Source of the DNA: Salinicoccus sp. YB14-2
Lineage (GTDB): Bacteria > Bacillota > Bacilli > Staphylococcales > Salinicoccaceae
Direction: 5' to 3'
NCBI RefSeq assembly: GCF_001265075.1
Contig: NZ_LFKO01000002.1
Span: forward strand, 660,592 to 724,591
Length of the DNA stretch: 64,000 bases
A program made the translations under genes and the position numbers. Positions 33,041 through 42,706 of this stretch are shown here, in pieces. Each line of letters starts with the position of its first letter. The first letter of the stretch is position 1. The notes under the pieces were generated by a model that saw only the letters and a program-made list of their open reading frames with translations, was not told the DNA's origin and searched no databases.

Positions 33041-33799
33041 TTACTCAGTTATTCTTATCTTTTCAATCTTTTTATAATCCGTATCAATGATCACCCCGGA
33101 TAATATGCCTTTTCCTTCATCCGGTACATCGTGTTTGACAGGCAGCTGGTTTAAAAAACGTTCGATGACTTTCTCTTTCCGGATGCCGAGTATGCCATCC
33201 TTGAAGCCTGTCATACCAGTATCTGTAATATAGGCAGTTTTACCGGGGAGTATCTGCTCATCATTCGTCTGCACATGTGTATGCGTACCGACGACAGCAT
33301 TCGCTCTGCCATCCAGATAGTATCCCATCGCCAGACTTTCACTTGTCGTTTCACTGTGAAAGTCGACAAATGCATAGTCATGTTCGTTTTCTTCAAGGAC
33401 TTTATCCACTGCTTTAAACGGACAGTCGATGGCCGGCATGAAACTCCTGCCCTGCAGATTAATAATCAGCAGCTTTTTATTGTTGATGTTAATGGTTTTA
33501 TGACCGCGTCCGGGTGCCGATTCAGGATAATTTAATGGACGTATCATATTAACATTGCTGTCAAGCAGATCATAAGCATCGCTTTTGGCAAATGCATGAT
33601 TGCCGAGTGTAATAAAATCCGCCCCGTAACCTAGAAGTTCTTTATATATTTTTTCTGTAATCCCTTTGCCGTGAGCGGCATTTTCACCATTCACTATCGC
33701 AATCTGGGCACCGTGCTCTTTTTTTAGTTTCAACAAATGTTCTTCGACCATTCGTCTGCCGATTTTACCGACAACGTCACCTATGAATAAGATCCGCAT
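33041..33799 (-). CDS. ymdB: YmdB-family metallophosphoesterase
   Basis: A 252-residue calcineurin-like phosphoesterase of the TIGR00282/YmdB family. It has metal ligands in FIGDVVGK, VNGENAAHGKG, TLGNHAF, DFHSETTSE and VGTHTHVQTND. B. subtilis YmdB hydrolyses 2',3'-cyclic nucleotides and affects RNase Y-dependent RNA levels; in both species the gene is near rny. The ATG at 33799 (MRILFIGD) has AAGGATG 9 bases upstream; an ATG at 33808 would abut that site. Confidence 0.93.
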   Translation of the reverse strand: MRILFIGDVVGKIGRRMVEEHLLKLKKEHGAQIAIVNGENAAHGKGITEKIYKELLGYGADFITLGNHAFAKSDAYDLLDSNVNMIRPLNYPESAPGRGHKTININNKKLLIINLQGRSFMPAIDCPFKAVDKVLEENEHDYAFVDFHSETTSESLAMGYYLDGRANAVVGTHTHVQTNDEQILPGKTAYITDTGMTGFKDGILGIRKEKVIERFLNQLPVKHDVPDEGKGILSGVIIDTDYKKIEKIRITE

Positions 33800-33883
33800 G
33801 AATTTCATCCTTACTGAATTAATTTAATATTAAAGTTTATAGTTAAAATAATTGGGTATTATAAATTACAAAAATTTATAGGA

Positions 33884-34111
33884 GTGAGACTTCTGTCACT
33901 ATCAATCGACCCAAAAGAGTTTGCAAAAAATGTTTTAATCGCCAATCCGTCCGCTAAATCCACAACTGATGAAAAGGCAATGGAAGGATTGGAGTTGTAT
34001 TTGACGGCATATCGTCTAGCTGAGAAATATGAGCGTTTATCAACCACTCATCATACTCAGGAAACTTCTGAAATTCTTCAGATGCTGAAAGTCGATGATT
34101 CCAAAATGTAA
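33884..34111 (+). CDS. Uncharacterised 75-residue protein
   Basis: A small, probably helical soluble protein (IDPKEFAKNVLIANPS, then ELYLTAYRLAEKYERL), without membrane segment or cysteine. I do not recognise its family. ATAGGAG lies at 33878-33884 and no ATG follows in frame near it. The only common start, GTG at 33884, overlaps the Shine-Dalgarno sequence. A CTG at 33893 would sit 8 bases from it, so the exact start is uncertain. The gene is divergent from ymdB, converges on rny and has its own terminator, which supports expression. A 62-codon open frame on the opposite strand is less plausible because it has no equivalent ribosome binding site or terminator. Confidence 0.6.
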   Translation: MRLLSLSIDPKEFAKNVLIANPSAKSTTDEKAMEGLELYLTAYRLAEKYERLSTTHHTQETSEILQMLKVDDSKM

Positions 34112-34120
34112 TTATACATG

Positions 34121-34157
34121 AAAAAGCCCTGAACTTATACCGGTTCAGGGCGATTTT
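34121..34157 (+). terminator. Terminator of the 75-residue ORF
   Basis: GCCCTGAAC (34126-34134) pairs with GTTCAGGGC (34143-34151), followed by GATTTT. AAAAA precedes it, so it can work weakly in both directions. The 34112-34246 gap holds this and the rny terminator only. Confidence 0.8.
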
Positions 34158-34212
34158 AAAGACAAATCAGTTACATTTTTAAATATTTCATTTTATATTC
34201 ACAAACTCACAT

Positions 34213-34248
34213 TAAAAAACCCGAACTATAAAAGTTCGGGATTTTTTT
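34213..34248. terminator. Terminator of rny (bidirectional)
   Basis: CCCGAACT (34220-34227) pairs with AGTTCGGG (34233-34240). A-rich and T-rich flanks allow function on both strands. It overlaps the rny stop codon. Confidence 0.85.
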
Positions 34249-35806
34249 ATTTGGCATATTCTACTGCCCTCATCTCACGGACGACTGTCACTTTAATGTG
34301 TCCTGGATACTGCAGTTCATCTTCTACTTGTTTTTTAATGTCTCTGGCCAATCTATGTGCATTCAGGTCATCGATGCTGTCAGGTGCAACCATCACCCTG
34401 ATTTCACGGCCTGCCTGTATTGCAAACGTTTTCTCAACGCCTGGATGGTTATCTGCAATCTCTTCCAAACGCTCTAAACGCTTCACATAGTTTTCAAGTG
34501 TTTCACGACGTGCGCCCGGTCTCGCAGCACTTAATGCATCTGCTGCTGCAACCAGAATAGATATTACATTGTTCGGTTCAACATCACCGTGATGTGAATG
34601 AATCGCGTTGATTACAGTTTCGGATTCTTTATAACGTTTCGCTAACTCTACACCGATTTCAACGTGACTGCCTTCAATTTCATGGTCAATCGCTTTACCG
34701 ATATCATGTAACAGGCCTGCACGGCGTGCGACCGCAACGTCTTCTCCCAGTTCGCTTGCAAGCATTCCTGTGAGGTATCCGACTTCGACCGAATGCTTCA
34801 ACACATTCTGTCCGTAGCTTAAACGATACTTCATCTTTCCAAGATGCTTGATAAACTCAGGGTGCAAGTTATGAATATCGAGTTCAAAAGCAGCAGCTTC
34901 ACCTGCATCGCGAATGTCCGATTCCATATTACGTTTTGCTTTATCCACCATTTCTTCAATTCTTCCAGGGTGGATGCGTCCATCCTGTACCAGTGATTCC
35001 AATGCGTTTTTGGCAATTGCCCGACGGATTGGATCAAACCCTGATAAAATTACCGCTTCTGGTGTATCGTCAATGATTAAATCTACACCTGTAAGAGTTT
35101 CAAGTGTACGTATATTACGTCCTTCACGGCCGATTATACGTCCCTTCATTTCATCATTTGGTAAATTCACAACGGAGACGGTAGACTCGGAAGTATACTC
35201 GGCAGCATATCTTTGTGCTGTCAATGCGAGCAGTTCCTTCGCATTTTTGTCTACATCCATTTTCATCTGGTTTTCTTTTTCTTTTACCATAACAGCCATA
35301 TCATGTGACAGTTCTTTCTCTAATTCAGAGAATAGTTCTTCGCGTGCTTCCACACGTGTTAAACCGGAGATGCGGGATAATTCTGTTTCTTGTTGATTGA
35401 TTATTTCTTTAATCTTTTCATCCTCGGCATCAACCAATTGCTGTTTTTCTTCAATTTTTGCCTCTTTTGTCTCCAATGCTTCATCTTTCTTGTCCATAGT
35501 TTCACTTTTACGGTCAAGAGTTTCTTCACGCTGAAGCAGTCTGGATTCAAATGCCTTCAGATCATTTCGTTGATTTTCAACTTCACTTTCCATGGCATCT
35601 TTGAGATTTTGGTTTTCTTCTTTTGCTTCCAACAGCTTTTCTTTCTTGATACTGTTTGCTTCCTTTTCAGCCTCACCGATAATATGGTCAGCTGACGAAC
35701 GCGCTTCATGCTGTTGCCTAGTCAAAATTGATTTAACTATAAAATATCCGATTACAACGCCTAGAATTATGCCGAGCAAGATTAAGAGAATGTCTATCAA
35801 ATCCAC
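34247..35806 (-). CDS. rny: Ribonuclease Y
   Basis: A 519-residue membrane-anchored endoribonuclease that starts bulk and specific mRNA decay. It has an N-terminal transmembrane helix (about 4-24), a long coiled coil (about 30-200), a KH domain with [14 protein letters not shown], and an HD domain with [12 protein letters not shown] and [13 protein letters not shown] set the start at GTG 35806: AGGAGG is 8 bases upstream, and an earlier in-frame GTG at 35815 is inside that site. The shorter form also gives the usual family length. recA is upstream on the same strand with its own terminator. Confidence 0.97.
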   Translation of the reverse strand: MDLIDILLILLGIILGVVIGYFIVKSILTRQQHEARSSADHIIGEAEKEANSIKKEKLLEAKEENQNLKDAMESEVENQRNDLKAFESRLLQREETLDRKSETMDKKDEALETKEAKIEEKQQLVDAEDEKIKEIINQQETELSRISGLTRVEAREELFSELEKELSHDMAVMVKEKENQMKMDVDKNAKELLALTAQRYAAEYTSESTVSVVNLPNDEMKGRIIGREGRNIRTLETLTGVDLIIDDTPEAVILSGFDPIRRAIAKNALESLVQDGRIHPGRIEEMVDKAKRNMESDIRDAGEAAAFELDIHNLHPEFIKHLGKMKYRLSYGQNVLKHSVEVGYLTGMLASELGEDVAVARRAGLLHDIGKAIDHEIEGSHVEIGVELAKRYKESETVINAIHSHHGDVEPNNVISILVAAADALSAARPGARRETLENYVKRLERLEEIADNHPGVEKTFAIQAGREIRVMVAPDSIDDLNAHRLARDIKKQVEDELQYPGHIKVTVVREMRAVEYAK

Positions 35807-35902
35807 AATAAACACCTCCTTAAAAGGCTCAAGCTAATATATATAATATAGTTATTAAAATATTATATATAACAATTCTAAATATAAACCTGAATAAAAT
35901 CA

Positions 35903-35935
35903 AGCACCAGCTTCATATTTATATGAGCTGGTGCT
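35903..35935 (-). terminator. Terminator of recA
   Basis: AGCACCAGCTTCATAT and ATATGAGCTGGTGCT form a long stem with one mismatch. The minus-strand 3' side is TTGATTTTATT. Confidence 0.8.
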
Positions 35936-35948
35936 AATAATTCATTAT

Positions 35949-37007
35949 TTACTTATCTTCATCCTGGAAAAGTGAATTTTCATCCGCAGCAGAATCTTCG
36001 GGAACATCTTCTTTCCCGCCTTCACCAAAGCCGAGGTGATCTCTCAATTTCCCTTGGATTTCTGCAAACAGTTCAGGATTTTGCTCAAGATGCTCTTTTA
36101 CATTTTCCTTACCCTGGCCTAAACGTTCGCCATTATATGAATACCATGCTCCGCTCTTCTGAACGATTTCCGCTTCTGATGCAAGGTCGATGACTTCACC
36201 GGTTTTGGAAATACCTTTACCGTACATCATATCGACTTCTGCAACTCTGAATGGCGGTGCCACTTTATTTTTAACAACCTTGATCTTCGTTCTGTTACCG
36301 ACGATTTCCTGACCCAGTTTCAGCTGCTCTGCACGGCGTACTTCGAGTCTGACAGAACTGTAGAACTTAAGGGCACGCCCGCCCGGTGTCGTTTCCGGAT
36401 TACCGAACATTACACCGATTTTCTCACGGATCTGGTTGATGAAAATTGCTGTTGTATTACTTTTTGCAATCGCTGAAGAGAGCTTGCGCAGTGCCTGTGA
36501 CATTAAACGTGCCTGCAGACCGACATGGCTGTCCCCCATTTCACCTTCAATCTCAGCTTTCGGTGTGAGTGCTGCGACAGAGTCGACGACAACAATATCC
36601 ACAGCACCGCTGCGGACGAACGCTTCAGCAATCTCAAGTCCCTGCTCACCGTGGTCCGGTTGTGATAAATATAAGTTTTCTGTATCTACACCTAAATTTT
36701 TTGCATATACGGGATCTAAAGCGTGCTCAGCGTCAATGAACGCGGCGATGCCGCCATTTTTCTGCACTTCTGCGATCGCATGTAATGCGACTGTCGTTTT
36801 ACCAGAGGATTCAGGACCGTAAATCTCGATGATTCTCCCTTTCGGATAACCACCAACACCCAGCGCTTTGTCCAATGTGATTGAACCGCTGGAAACTGTG
36901 GATACGTTTCTCCCGGTATCATCACCAAGCTTCATGACAGATCCTTTACCAAAAGATTTCTCCATATTTTTAATTACAGTATCTAATGCTTTTTGTCTTT
37001 CGTCCAT
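35949..37007 (-). CDS. recA: Recombinase RecA
   Basis: A 352-residue DNA strand-exchange ATPase and LexA co-protease. Walker A is GPESSGKTT (64-72), Walker B is [12 protein letters not shown], the L2 loop is around [22 protein letters not shown], and the C-terminal tail is acidic. ATG has TTGGAGGGATAAC upstream. A LexA box and -10 element precede it. The gene usually upstream in staphylococci, cinA, is absent; pgsA is directly upstream. Confidence 0.99.
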   Translation of the reverse strand: MDERQKALDTVIKNMEKSFGKGSVMKLGDDTGRNVSTVSSGSITLDKALGVGGYPKGRIIEIYGPESSGKTTVALHAIAEVQKNGGIAAFIDAEHALDPVYAKNLGVDTENLYLSQPDHGEQGLEIAEAFVRSGAVDIVVVDSVAALTPKAEIEGEMGDSHVGLQARLMSQALRKLSSAIAKSNTTAIFINQIREKIGVMFGNPETTPGGRALKFYSSVRLEVRRAEQLKLGQEIVGNRTKIKVVKNKVAPPFRVAEVDMMYGKGISKTGEVIDLASEAEIVQKSGAWYSYNGERLGQGKENVKEHLEQNPELFAEIQGKLRDHLGFGEGGKEDVPEDSAADENSLFQDEDK

Positions 37008-37036
37008 GTTATCCCTCCAAATGTTACTTCGAAAAT

Positions 37037-37076
37037 ATTATATCATGTAAAAAACAAAAAAGCGAACATATATTCG
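37037..37076 (-). promoter_or_regulatory. recA promoter region with LexA box
   Basis: CGAACATATATTCG at 37063-37076 closely resembles the SOS box of staphylococcal recA. The -10 TATAAT is at 37037-37042 (minus strand), and the box overlaps where the -35 should be. LexA would therefore repress recA. The same palindrome followed by TTTTTTGTTTTTT on the minus strand also looks like an intrinsic terminator for pgsA transcripts. Confidence 0.8.
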
Positions 37077-37126
37077 CTTTCGTTCTGCAGAAATTTAATT
37101 TTTGTGACGCTTAACTATAATTTTGA

Positions 37127-37175
37127 CGCTTTTACATGCCTGAAATCGTGTTTCTGCACGTAAAAGCGTGCAGAA
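37127..37175 (-). promoter_or_regulatory. Two mutually exclusive hairpins between pgsA and recA
   Basis: Hairpin A pairs 37152-37160 (TTCTGCACG) with 37167-37175 (CGTGCAGAA). Hairpin B pairs 37127-37139 (CGCTTTTACATGC) with 37156-37168 (GCACGTAAAAGCG), with one G-U pair in minus-strand RNA. They share 37156-37168, so only one can form. Neither has a T-run; the T-run hairpin is the LexA-box palindrome further downstream. An attenuator-like role is possible but unproven. Confidence 0.5.
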
Positions 37176-37181
37176 TTCATT

Positions 37182-37766
37182 TTATTCTGGCTTTGCCTTG
37201 AATACTTCCCGGCCTTTATAGAAATATTCAATACCTGAAAGTACAGTGAAAAACACTGCAATATACATCAGCAGCATACCCAATGAAAATGGTATGAACT
37301 GAGTAAATATGTCTCCGAAAAGTAAAAAGATCAGTGCGAGCATCTGGAATGTCGTCTTCACTTTGCCCAGATTAGATGCTGCGCTGACAAAACCCTGCTC
37401 GATCTGCAACAGTCTCAGTCCGGTGACTGCAAATTCCCTTGCGATGATGACAACAGCAATCCAGGAGGATATAGTATGCCACTCCACCAGAACAATCAAA
37501 CCTGCCGTGACCAGTAATTTATCGGCCAGCGGGTCCAGGAATTTACCCATGTTCGTAATCATGTTCCATTTACGGGCAAGGTAGCCGTCAAGGAAATCTG
37601 TAAATGTTGCCACAACAAAAATAACTGCTGATATGAACTGTTCCACTCTGATGAGTTCCCCGCCGAGAAATTCCATATCGCCAAAACCGAAATCGGCCAG
37701 AGCAAATATCATTAGGACAGGTATCAGAATAACTCTGAAAACTGTGAGCTGATTAGGTATGTTCAT
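37182..37766 (-). CDS. pgsA: CDP-diacylglycerol-glycerol-3-phosphate phosphatidyltransferase PgsA
   Basis: A 194-residue membrane enzyme that makes phosphatidylglycerol phosphate from CDP-DAG and glycerol-3-phosphate. It has the full CDP-alcohol phosphotransferase motif from [13 protein letters not shown] to [10 protein letters not shown] (about 57-84) and about four to six membrane helices. ATG is preceded by AGGGAGTGATAGT. It lies 4 bases after rodZ. Confidence 0.97.
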   Translation of the reverse strand: MNIPNQLTVFRVILIPVLMIFALADFGFGDMEFLGGELIRVEQFISAVIFVVATFTDFLDGYLARKWNMITNMGKFLDPLADKLLVTAGLIVLVEWHTISSWIAVVIIAREFAVTGLRLLQIEQGFVSAASNLGKVKTTFQMLALIFLLFGDIFTQFIPFSLGMLLMYIAVFFTVLSGIEYFYKGREVFKAKPE

Positions 37767-37770
37767 ACTA

Positions 37771-38613
37771 TCACTCCCTTACAATATTAAATTCATAATG
37801 CACTGTGATTGCATCTGTCGATTCACTGCTTGACACGGTTTCTCCGCCGACAGTCAGTTCCTGTCCCGGCGCGTTGCCAATGGTCAGATACAGTGCCGAT
37901 GCATCCTCAGCTATCTCATATTCACCTTCGGAAAGTTCTTCGTATGCATATGTGTTGCCTGCATCATCCGACAGGCTGACCCATGAATTATCTCCTGCCA
38001 GAGTCACTTCCAGATTACCACTGACCGTCACATCATAATATAATGTATTATTGTCCATGCCGATGTAGCTGATATCTGCTGTAGACTCTGATTCTGAACC
38101 GCCATCTTCTTCCGGGGTTTCTTCATCTTCCGCCGGTTCAGCGGTTTCCTCTTCATTCTCATCTGAAGATTCGTCTTCAGTATCCTGTGATTCGATATCG
38201 AATGCCGTTGATTCGTAAATCGGTGTTTGTTCGAACACGTCGGTTTCAGAACCGACCTGCAGCAAAATCAGCCAAAGTACAAACAAAATACCGATCATTG
38301 CGCCAAAGCTGATCAATACTTTCCTTAAATATTTGAAGTCTTCGTTTTCAGACTGCTGTCGTTTTTTTGACTGTTCGTTCTCTTCAGGAAGGTCTTCAGA
38401 AAATCTGGAAAATAAGTTATCAGCATCGAGTCCCAAGACTTTAGCGTATTTTTCAATTAAAAAGTATACATGATTCGGTTCGGGCAATTGACTGAAATCG
38501 CCCGCTTCGATAATTCTGATTATACTTTTTCTAATGCCTGATTTTTGCTGCATTTCTTTTAAGGTAACGCCGGCTTTTTCACGTTTATCTCTTAAATACG
38601 CTCCTAGTTTCAT
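37771..38613 (-). CDS. rodZ: RodZ family protein (YmfM)
   Basis: A 280-residue bitopic protein. It has an N-terminal Cro/C1-type helix-turn-helix (about 1-65: [20 protein letters not shown]), a membrane segment (about 95-118), a long Glu/Asp/Ser/Thr-rich linker (about 125-185) and a C-terminal beta-rich DUF4115 domain. In other bacteria RodZ links cell-shape machinery to the wall. Many cocci keep a homologue. ATG has TTAGGAGGCATT upstream. It is flanked by ymfK and pgsA as in other Bacilli. Confidence 0.9.
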   Translation of the reverse strand: MKLGAYLRDKREKAGVTLKEMQQKSGIRKSIIRIIEAGDFSQLPEPNHVYFLIEKYAKVLGLDADNLFSRFSEDLPEENEQSKKRQQSENEDFKYLRKVLISFGAMIGILFVLWLILLQVGSETDVFEQTPIYESTAFDIESQDTEDESSDENEEETAEPAEDEETPEEDGGSESESTADISYIGMDNNTLYYDVTVSGNLEVTLAGDNSWVSLSDDAGNTYAYEELSEGEYEIAEDASALYLTIGNAPGQELTVGGETVSSSESTDAITVHYEFNIVRE

Positions 38614-38621
38614 AATGCCTC

Positions 38622-39464
38622 CTAAAATCCGCTGAAGAAGTCCATGTCCTCATTTTCGAACCAATGTTTCTTCTTATGTTTTTCATATGTGATTTTCTGA
38701 TCTTCGTGCTCTCTGAGCTCAATGATATAATCGAAGTCATCCATTGTATATTTCATATCATCATTGAACAGATCAGGGTGTTCGACAACTTTCACCGCAG
38801 GGTAAGTCATCAATTCCCTGATCAGATTCTTGTGCTCTCTGTTGGATGAATTGGCAGTCACCGCCCCGTCGATGATATAAACATTGCTGTCATCATACTC
38901 GCCTTTCAACAGGCTTTTACGTTCTGTCTGCTTAATCAATGTACTCGAAAGAAACAGCCATTTTTTCTTTGCTGTAACACTCGCAGCGACAATCGACTCC
39001 GTTTTGCCTACACGGGGCATGCCCCGAATACCGATCAGACGGTGTTTCTTTTCAAGAAATATCTCACCGAGAAAGTCGACGAGTATCCCGATTTCATCAC
39101 GTGTAAATCTGTATGTCTTTTTATCTTCGTCTCTTTTGATGAAGCGACCGTGTCTCACTGCAAGACGGTCTCTGACCTGCGGTGAACGGACTTTGATGAT
39201 GTTGATATCGTCCACATATTGGCTGATATAAATAAACCGTCTGAGCTTGTCGACATTATCCGTCCTGACAATCAGCCCGCGGCGTGTTTTTTCCACACCG
39301 TTGATCGTGTTTATACTGATACCGAGATTGCCGAGCATAGAAGATATATCCCCTAGAAGCCCTGCTCTGTTGATCACGTTCTCATACTCCAAATACTGCT
39401 CTATATTACGTTCTGGGTACTGCTCCAAATCAGTTTCCGGATACATATCTTTTGCTTCACTCAT
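38622..39464 (-). CDS. ymfK: DUF3388 family protein (YmfK)
   Basis: A 280-residue soluble protein. Its N-terminal part (about 25-95) looks like an ACT-type regulatory domain (INRAGLLGDISSMLGNLGISI). The rest carries a P-loop-like segment (GIRGMPRVGKTES, about 145-157). This is the layout of B. subtilis YmfK (DUF3388), of unknown function. ATG at 39464 has CGGAGG at 9 bases; the ATG at 39473 would follow that site directly. The start overlaps the ymfI stop (ATGA). Confidence 0.85.
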   Translation of the reverse strand: MSEAKDMYPETDLEQYPERNIEQYLEYENVINRAGLLGDISSMLGNLGISINTINGVEKTRRGLIVRTDNVDKLRRFIYISQYVDDINIIKVRSPQVRDRLAVRHGRFIKRDEDKKTYRFTRDEIGILVDFLGEIFLEKKHRLIGIRGMPRVGKTESIVAASVTAKKKWLFLSSTLIKQTERKSLLKGEYDDSNVYIIDGAVTANSSNREHKNLIRELMTYPAVKVVEHPDLFNDDMKYTMDDFDYIIELREHEDQKITYEKHKKKHWFENEDMDFFSGF

Positions 39465-40153
39465 GTGTACCATCCTCCGTTTATATTCAGTATTTCACCA
39501 TTGATGCTTTTTGAGCTGTCATTCAGTATAAAACAGACCGAACTGCTGACTTCAGACGTTTCGACCAGCCTCTGCTGGGGCAGTTCACTGAGCACTGCCT
39601 GCAAATCTTCCGGTGCGAGCGTATGTGTCATACTGCCCTTTACGACACCCGGCGCGACCGCGTTTACAGTGATGTCAGTGGCGGCAAGTTCTTTTGCCAA
39701 AGACTTGACCAGTGTATTCTGTGCACCTTTCATCGTGGCGTAGATGCTTTCAAAACTGGCGCCCACAGTGCCCCAAACAGAAGTAATTACTATTATTCTA
39801 CCACTTTTACTTAATTTTAGTTTTGGCAATATGACTTTTATAAAAATAATCAGTGAACGTATTGAAACGTTATATTGTTCATCCATGGATTTCAAACTCG
39901 TATCCTGTAACATTTCAAACAGTTCAACCCCCGGCGACCAGATCAGTCCGTCGATGATATCAAGATGGTCTGTGATTTTGTGGACGTCTTCTTCAGTAAT
40001 CGAACCGGACAGGTCAATAAAGTGATGCTCGCTTTTATATTTAGGGGGCCGGGATTTTGACACTGATATGATATTCTCATCTTTCAGATCATAATGTATC
40101 GCCTGACCGATATCACCGGAAGCACCGACGATGAGATACGTTTTATCAACCAT
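39461..40153 (-). CDS. ymfI: Short-chain dehydrogenase YmfI (EF-P 5-aminopentanone reductase-like)
   Basis: A 230-residue SDR with the cofactor motif VGASGDIGQAI (about 8-18). The catalytic Ser lies in VITSVWGTVG, followed by YATMKGAQ (Tyr-X3-Lys). In B. subtilis YmfI reduces 5-aminopentanone-modified Lys32 of elongation factor P. The local order ymfF-ymfH-ymfI-ymfK-rodZ is the same, which supports that role here; a FabG-like activity is the alternative. The start overlaps ymfH by 8 bases. Confidence 0.85.
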   Translation of the reverse strand: MVDKTYLIVGASGDIGQAIHYDLKDENIISVSKSRPPKYKSEHHFIDLSGSITEEDVHKITDHLDIIDGLIWSPGVELFEMLQDTSLKSMDEQYNVSIRSLIIFIKVILPKLKLSKSGRIIVITSVWGTVGASFESIYATMKGAQNTLVKSLAKELAATDITVNAVAPGVVKGSMTHTLAPEDLQAVLSELPQQRLVETSEVSSSVCFILNDSSKSINGEILNINGGWYT

Positions 40154-41447
40154 CAGTACTCACTTTTTCATCTTCAGGCTGAAGCACACACTCGACCATA
40201 TATTCCGGATTCAAAGCGTCGAATATATACTTCTTAATATCCTCTACAGTGATCTGTTCGATGATTTCCGGCAGCTGATATAAATCGTAACCGTCAAGAT
40301 GATATTTTGTATATTGATTGGCTATATATTCCGGCGAGTTCAAACTCGACAGATAATCACCGAGCACTTCACGCTTTTGATTGATCAGTTTGTCTTCTTC
40401 GAAAATATCTTTATTTTTAATATCTTCTATGATGTCCAGAATGGTCTGTGTAAACTTTCCAGGATCATCAGTCTGTGTCGTCATCAGTATATGGGCAAAG
40501 TCCTTTTCCTCATTGTGAGCGAAATTGAATGAATCATCGATGATGCCATCTTCCAGCATTTGATAATAGTAATCGGATTGTTCACCAAAGACCATGTCGA
40601 GACCGAACATCATCGCAAGATCGCGTGTCAGTCTTTCCTTATCAGAATCGATCTTTTCATTTTTAAAACCGAGCATTACTTTAGTTTCTGCAACATCAAG
40701 GTACAGGCTGTGTTCCGGTTTCACGACGTTGCGCTTTTCATCAGGGAGAATTCTTTCAACATCCAGCGGTTTTATTTTCCCTCGGCCGTCCTGATGGTCT
40801 TTGACAAATTTCATCGCTTCCTCAACATTGAAATCTCCCACCATGATGAGGACCATGTTCGACGGATGATAAAATTTATCATGGCATAAATATAAATGGT
40901 CTTTTGTAATTTCACTGATTGACGGCAATGTGCCTGCGATATCGATTTTTACAGGCAGTTCGTCATACATCTGACCGATCGTATCAAAATACAATCTGTA
41001 ACCGGGATTGTCCTGGTACATCTTGATTTCTTCATTGATGATGCCGATTTCCCTTGCCACAGTTTCCTCTGTAAAGTACGGCTTCTCCACCATGTCCATC
41101 AGCAGTGTAAGGTTTTTATAAAAGTCTTCCGTCGTGCTGAACAGATAGGATGTTCTGTCATATGATGTGAATGCGTTGGCGTTTGCTCCGCCTTTTGCAA
41201 ACAGATCAAAGACATCACCGTCTTCCTTTTCAAACATTTTATGTTCGAGAAAATGTGCGATGCCGTCCGGCACCCGGTGTTCTTTGCCATCCACTTTGAA
41301 ATGATTATCGATTGAACCGTATTTTGAAGTATAGGTCACAAATTTCTTGTTGTATCCCGACTTCTGAATGATGAATACTTCAAGACCGTTATCCAAAGTC
41401 TCCTTGTAAACATTTTCGTCTATATCTTTATATTCTATGTGTCTCAT
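40146..41447 (-). CDS. ymfH: M16 family zinc peptidase YmfH
   Basis: A 433-residue M16 (pitrilysin/insulinase-like) peptidase. The zinc motif His-X-X-Glu-His occurs in AHFLEHKMFE (about 65-74), and the third ligand Glu follows about 75 residues later (EIGIINEEIKMYQDN). It forms a putative pair with the non-catalytic ymfF product. ATG has GGAAGTGAATGA upstream, 4 bases after ymfF. Confidence 0.93.
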   Translation of the reverse strand: MRHIEYKDIDENVYKETLDNGLEVFIIQKSGYNKKFVTYTSKYGSIDNHFKVDGKEHRVPDGIAHFLEHKMFEKEDGDVFDLFAKGGANANAFTSYDRTSYLFSTTEDFYKNLTLLMDMVEKPYFTEETVAREIGIINEEIKMYQDNPGYRLYFDTIGQMYDELPVKIDIAGTLPSISEITKDHLYLCHDKFYHPSNMVLIMVGDFNVEEAMKFVKDHQDGRGKIKPLDVERILPDEKRNVVKPEHSLYLDVAETKVMLGFKNEKIDSDKERLTRDLAMMFGLDMVFGEQSDYYYQMLEDGIIDDSFNFAHNEEKDFAHILMTTQTDDPGKFTQTILDIIEDIKNKDIFEEDKLINQKREVLGDYLSSLNSPEYIANQYTKYHLDGYDLYQLPEIIEQITVEDIKKYIFDALNPEYMVECVLQPEDEKVSTDG

Positions 41448-41451
41448 TCAT

Positions 41452-42696
41452 TCACTTCCCTGTTAATGTATATACCGTATCCAGATAAATTTGATTGGCA
41501 ACTTTAACGATCAGCTCATGATCGACTTTACTCAATGATTGTTCCCAGTCATCGTCAGTGCTGTCATTCAAGTACTGATTATAGACAAGAGCAATCAAAC
41601 CTTTCGGCTTATCAACAATTTCATTTCTGTTCACCCGCATGAGATGCTTCGTTTCAGATAAAAATTCTTCGGTGAAGTCACCGTCCTTGATTCTCTGAAG
41701 TTCATGCAGTACTGCACTTTTCGCCTTTTCGACCTGGTCGGGGGATACACCCGCCAGCACAAACAGAAATCCATTTTTAATATCCGTCTGCGAGTGGATC
41801 TGGTAGGCCAGGCTTTCCTTTTCACGGATATTTTTAAATAAATAGCTCGTCGCACTTCCGCCGAACATCTGGTTGGCTACATTCAGCGCCATTTTTTCTT
41901 CAGCTGAATTGGCATCCGCCCTGAACCCCATATTGAGCTTCGCCTGCTCGACATTTTCCTTATCCGTCTGTTCTTTTTCCGTCACTTCTTTGAAGCTGTA
42001 TCCTTCATATGGCAGACGTATTGTTTCATCACGTGTAATCAGACCTTTCAGACTGTCATCCGTCACTTCATCAAGATGTCCTGCAATCAGAATGACCGCT
42101 TCGTCATTTTTCATCATTTCCTCATGTTCATCTTTAATATCTTCCAAAGTGATATTCTCGATATCTTCAAGGACCCCGTGGGATAAATATTTATAAGGCT
42201 CATCTTTGAACATGACATTTAACAGATTTTCAAAGCTCTTTTGGGCTTTATTATCCTTAAGACCTTTCAACCGGTTGATATACAGACGCTTTTCACGTTC
42301 GAAAAATTGAGTATCTTCCGCATCATATTCAAACGGCGTCTTCAATACGTCTTTCAATACTTCAGACATTTTCTTAAGCAGGTTCAAATCTTCTTTAACG
42401 AACTTGGAATTGATGAACTCGAGATTAAAAGACATCGCATGATCCCGGCCTTTTTTCGTGACCGCGGAAGTGAGGTGCGCACCGTAGTGATGCGCCAAAT
42501 ACTTCAATAATTCACTTTCAGTTTCAAATGAACCGGCCTTCTTCACCATCATCCGGCTGAGCAGATACCTTTTCGATACCCGCTCTCTTTCAAGCCCGCT
42601 CCTGAACTGTATTTTCAAATTGATTGTCTTGAATTTTTCTGTATGAATAAAGACCGTTGGAATATTATCTATCGTTTTTGTTTGCACATTATACAT
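41452..42696 (-). CDS. ymfF: M16-like protein YmfF without zinc motif
   Basis: A 414-residue M16 homologue. At the position of the zinc motif it reads YLAHHYGAHLT, so the HxxEH ligands and base are missing and it is probably a non-catalytic partner of YmfH. The ATG at 42696 follows AAGGAG by 6 bases; an ATG at 42714 overlaps the ftsK stop. The ymfF-ymfH order is conserved in Bacilli. A GntR-type gene often found between ftsK and ymfF is absent here. Confidence 0.9.
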   Translation of the reverse strand: MYNVQTKTIDNIPTVFIHTEKFKTINLKIQFRSGLERERVSKRYLLSRMMVKKAGSFETESELLKYLAHHYGAHLTSAVTKKGRDHAMSFNLEFINSKFVKEDLNLLKKMSEVLKDVLKTPFEYDAEDTQFFEREKRLYINRLKGLKDNKAQKSFENLLNVMFKDEPYKYLSHGVLEDIENITLEDIKDEHEEMMKNDEAVILIAGHLDEVTDDSLKGLITRDETIRLPYEGYSFKEVTEKEQTDKENVEQAKLNMGFRADANSAEEKMALNVANQMFGGSATSYLFKNIREKESLAYQIHSQTDIKNGFLFVLAGVSPDQVEKAKSAVLHELQRIKDGDFTEEFLSETKHLMRVNRNEIVDKPKGLIALVYNQYLNDSTDDDWEQSLSKVDHELIVKVANQIYLDTVYTLTGK

Positions 42697-42706
42697 AATT
42701 AACTCC

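Noticed and set aside
33859-34047. 62-codon minus-strand ORF opposite the 75-residue gene
   Set aside because: It has no convincing Shine-Dalgarno sequence and overlaps the plus-strand gene, which does have one and a terminator.
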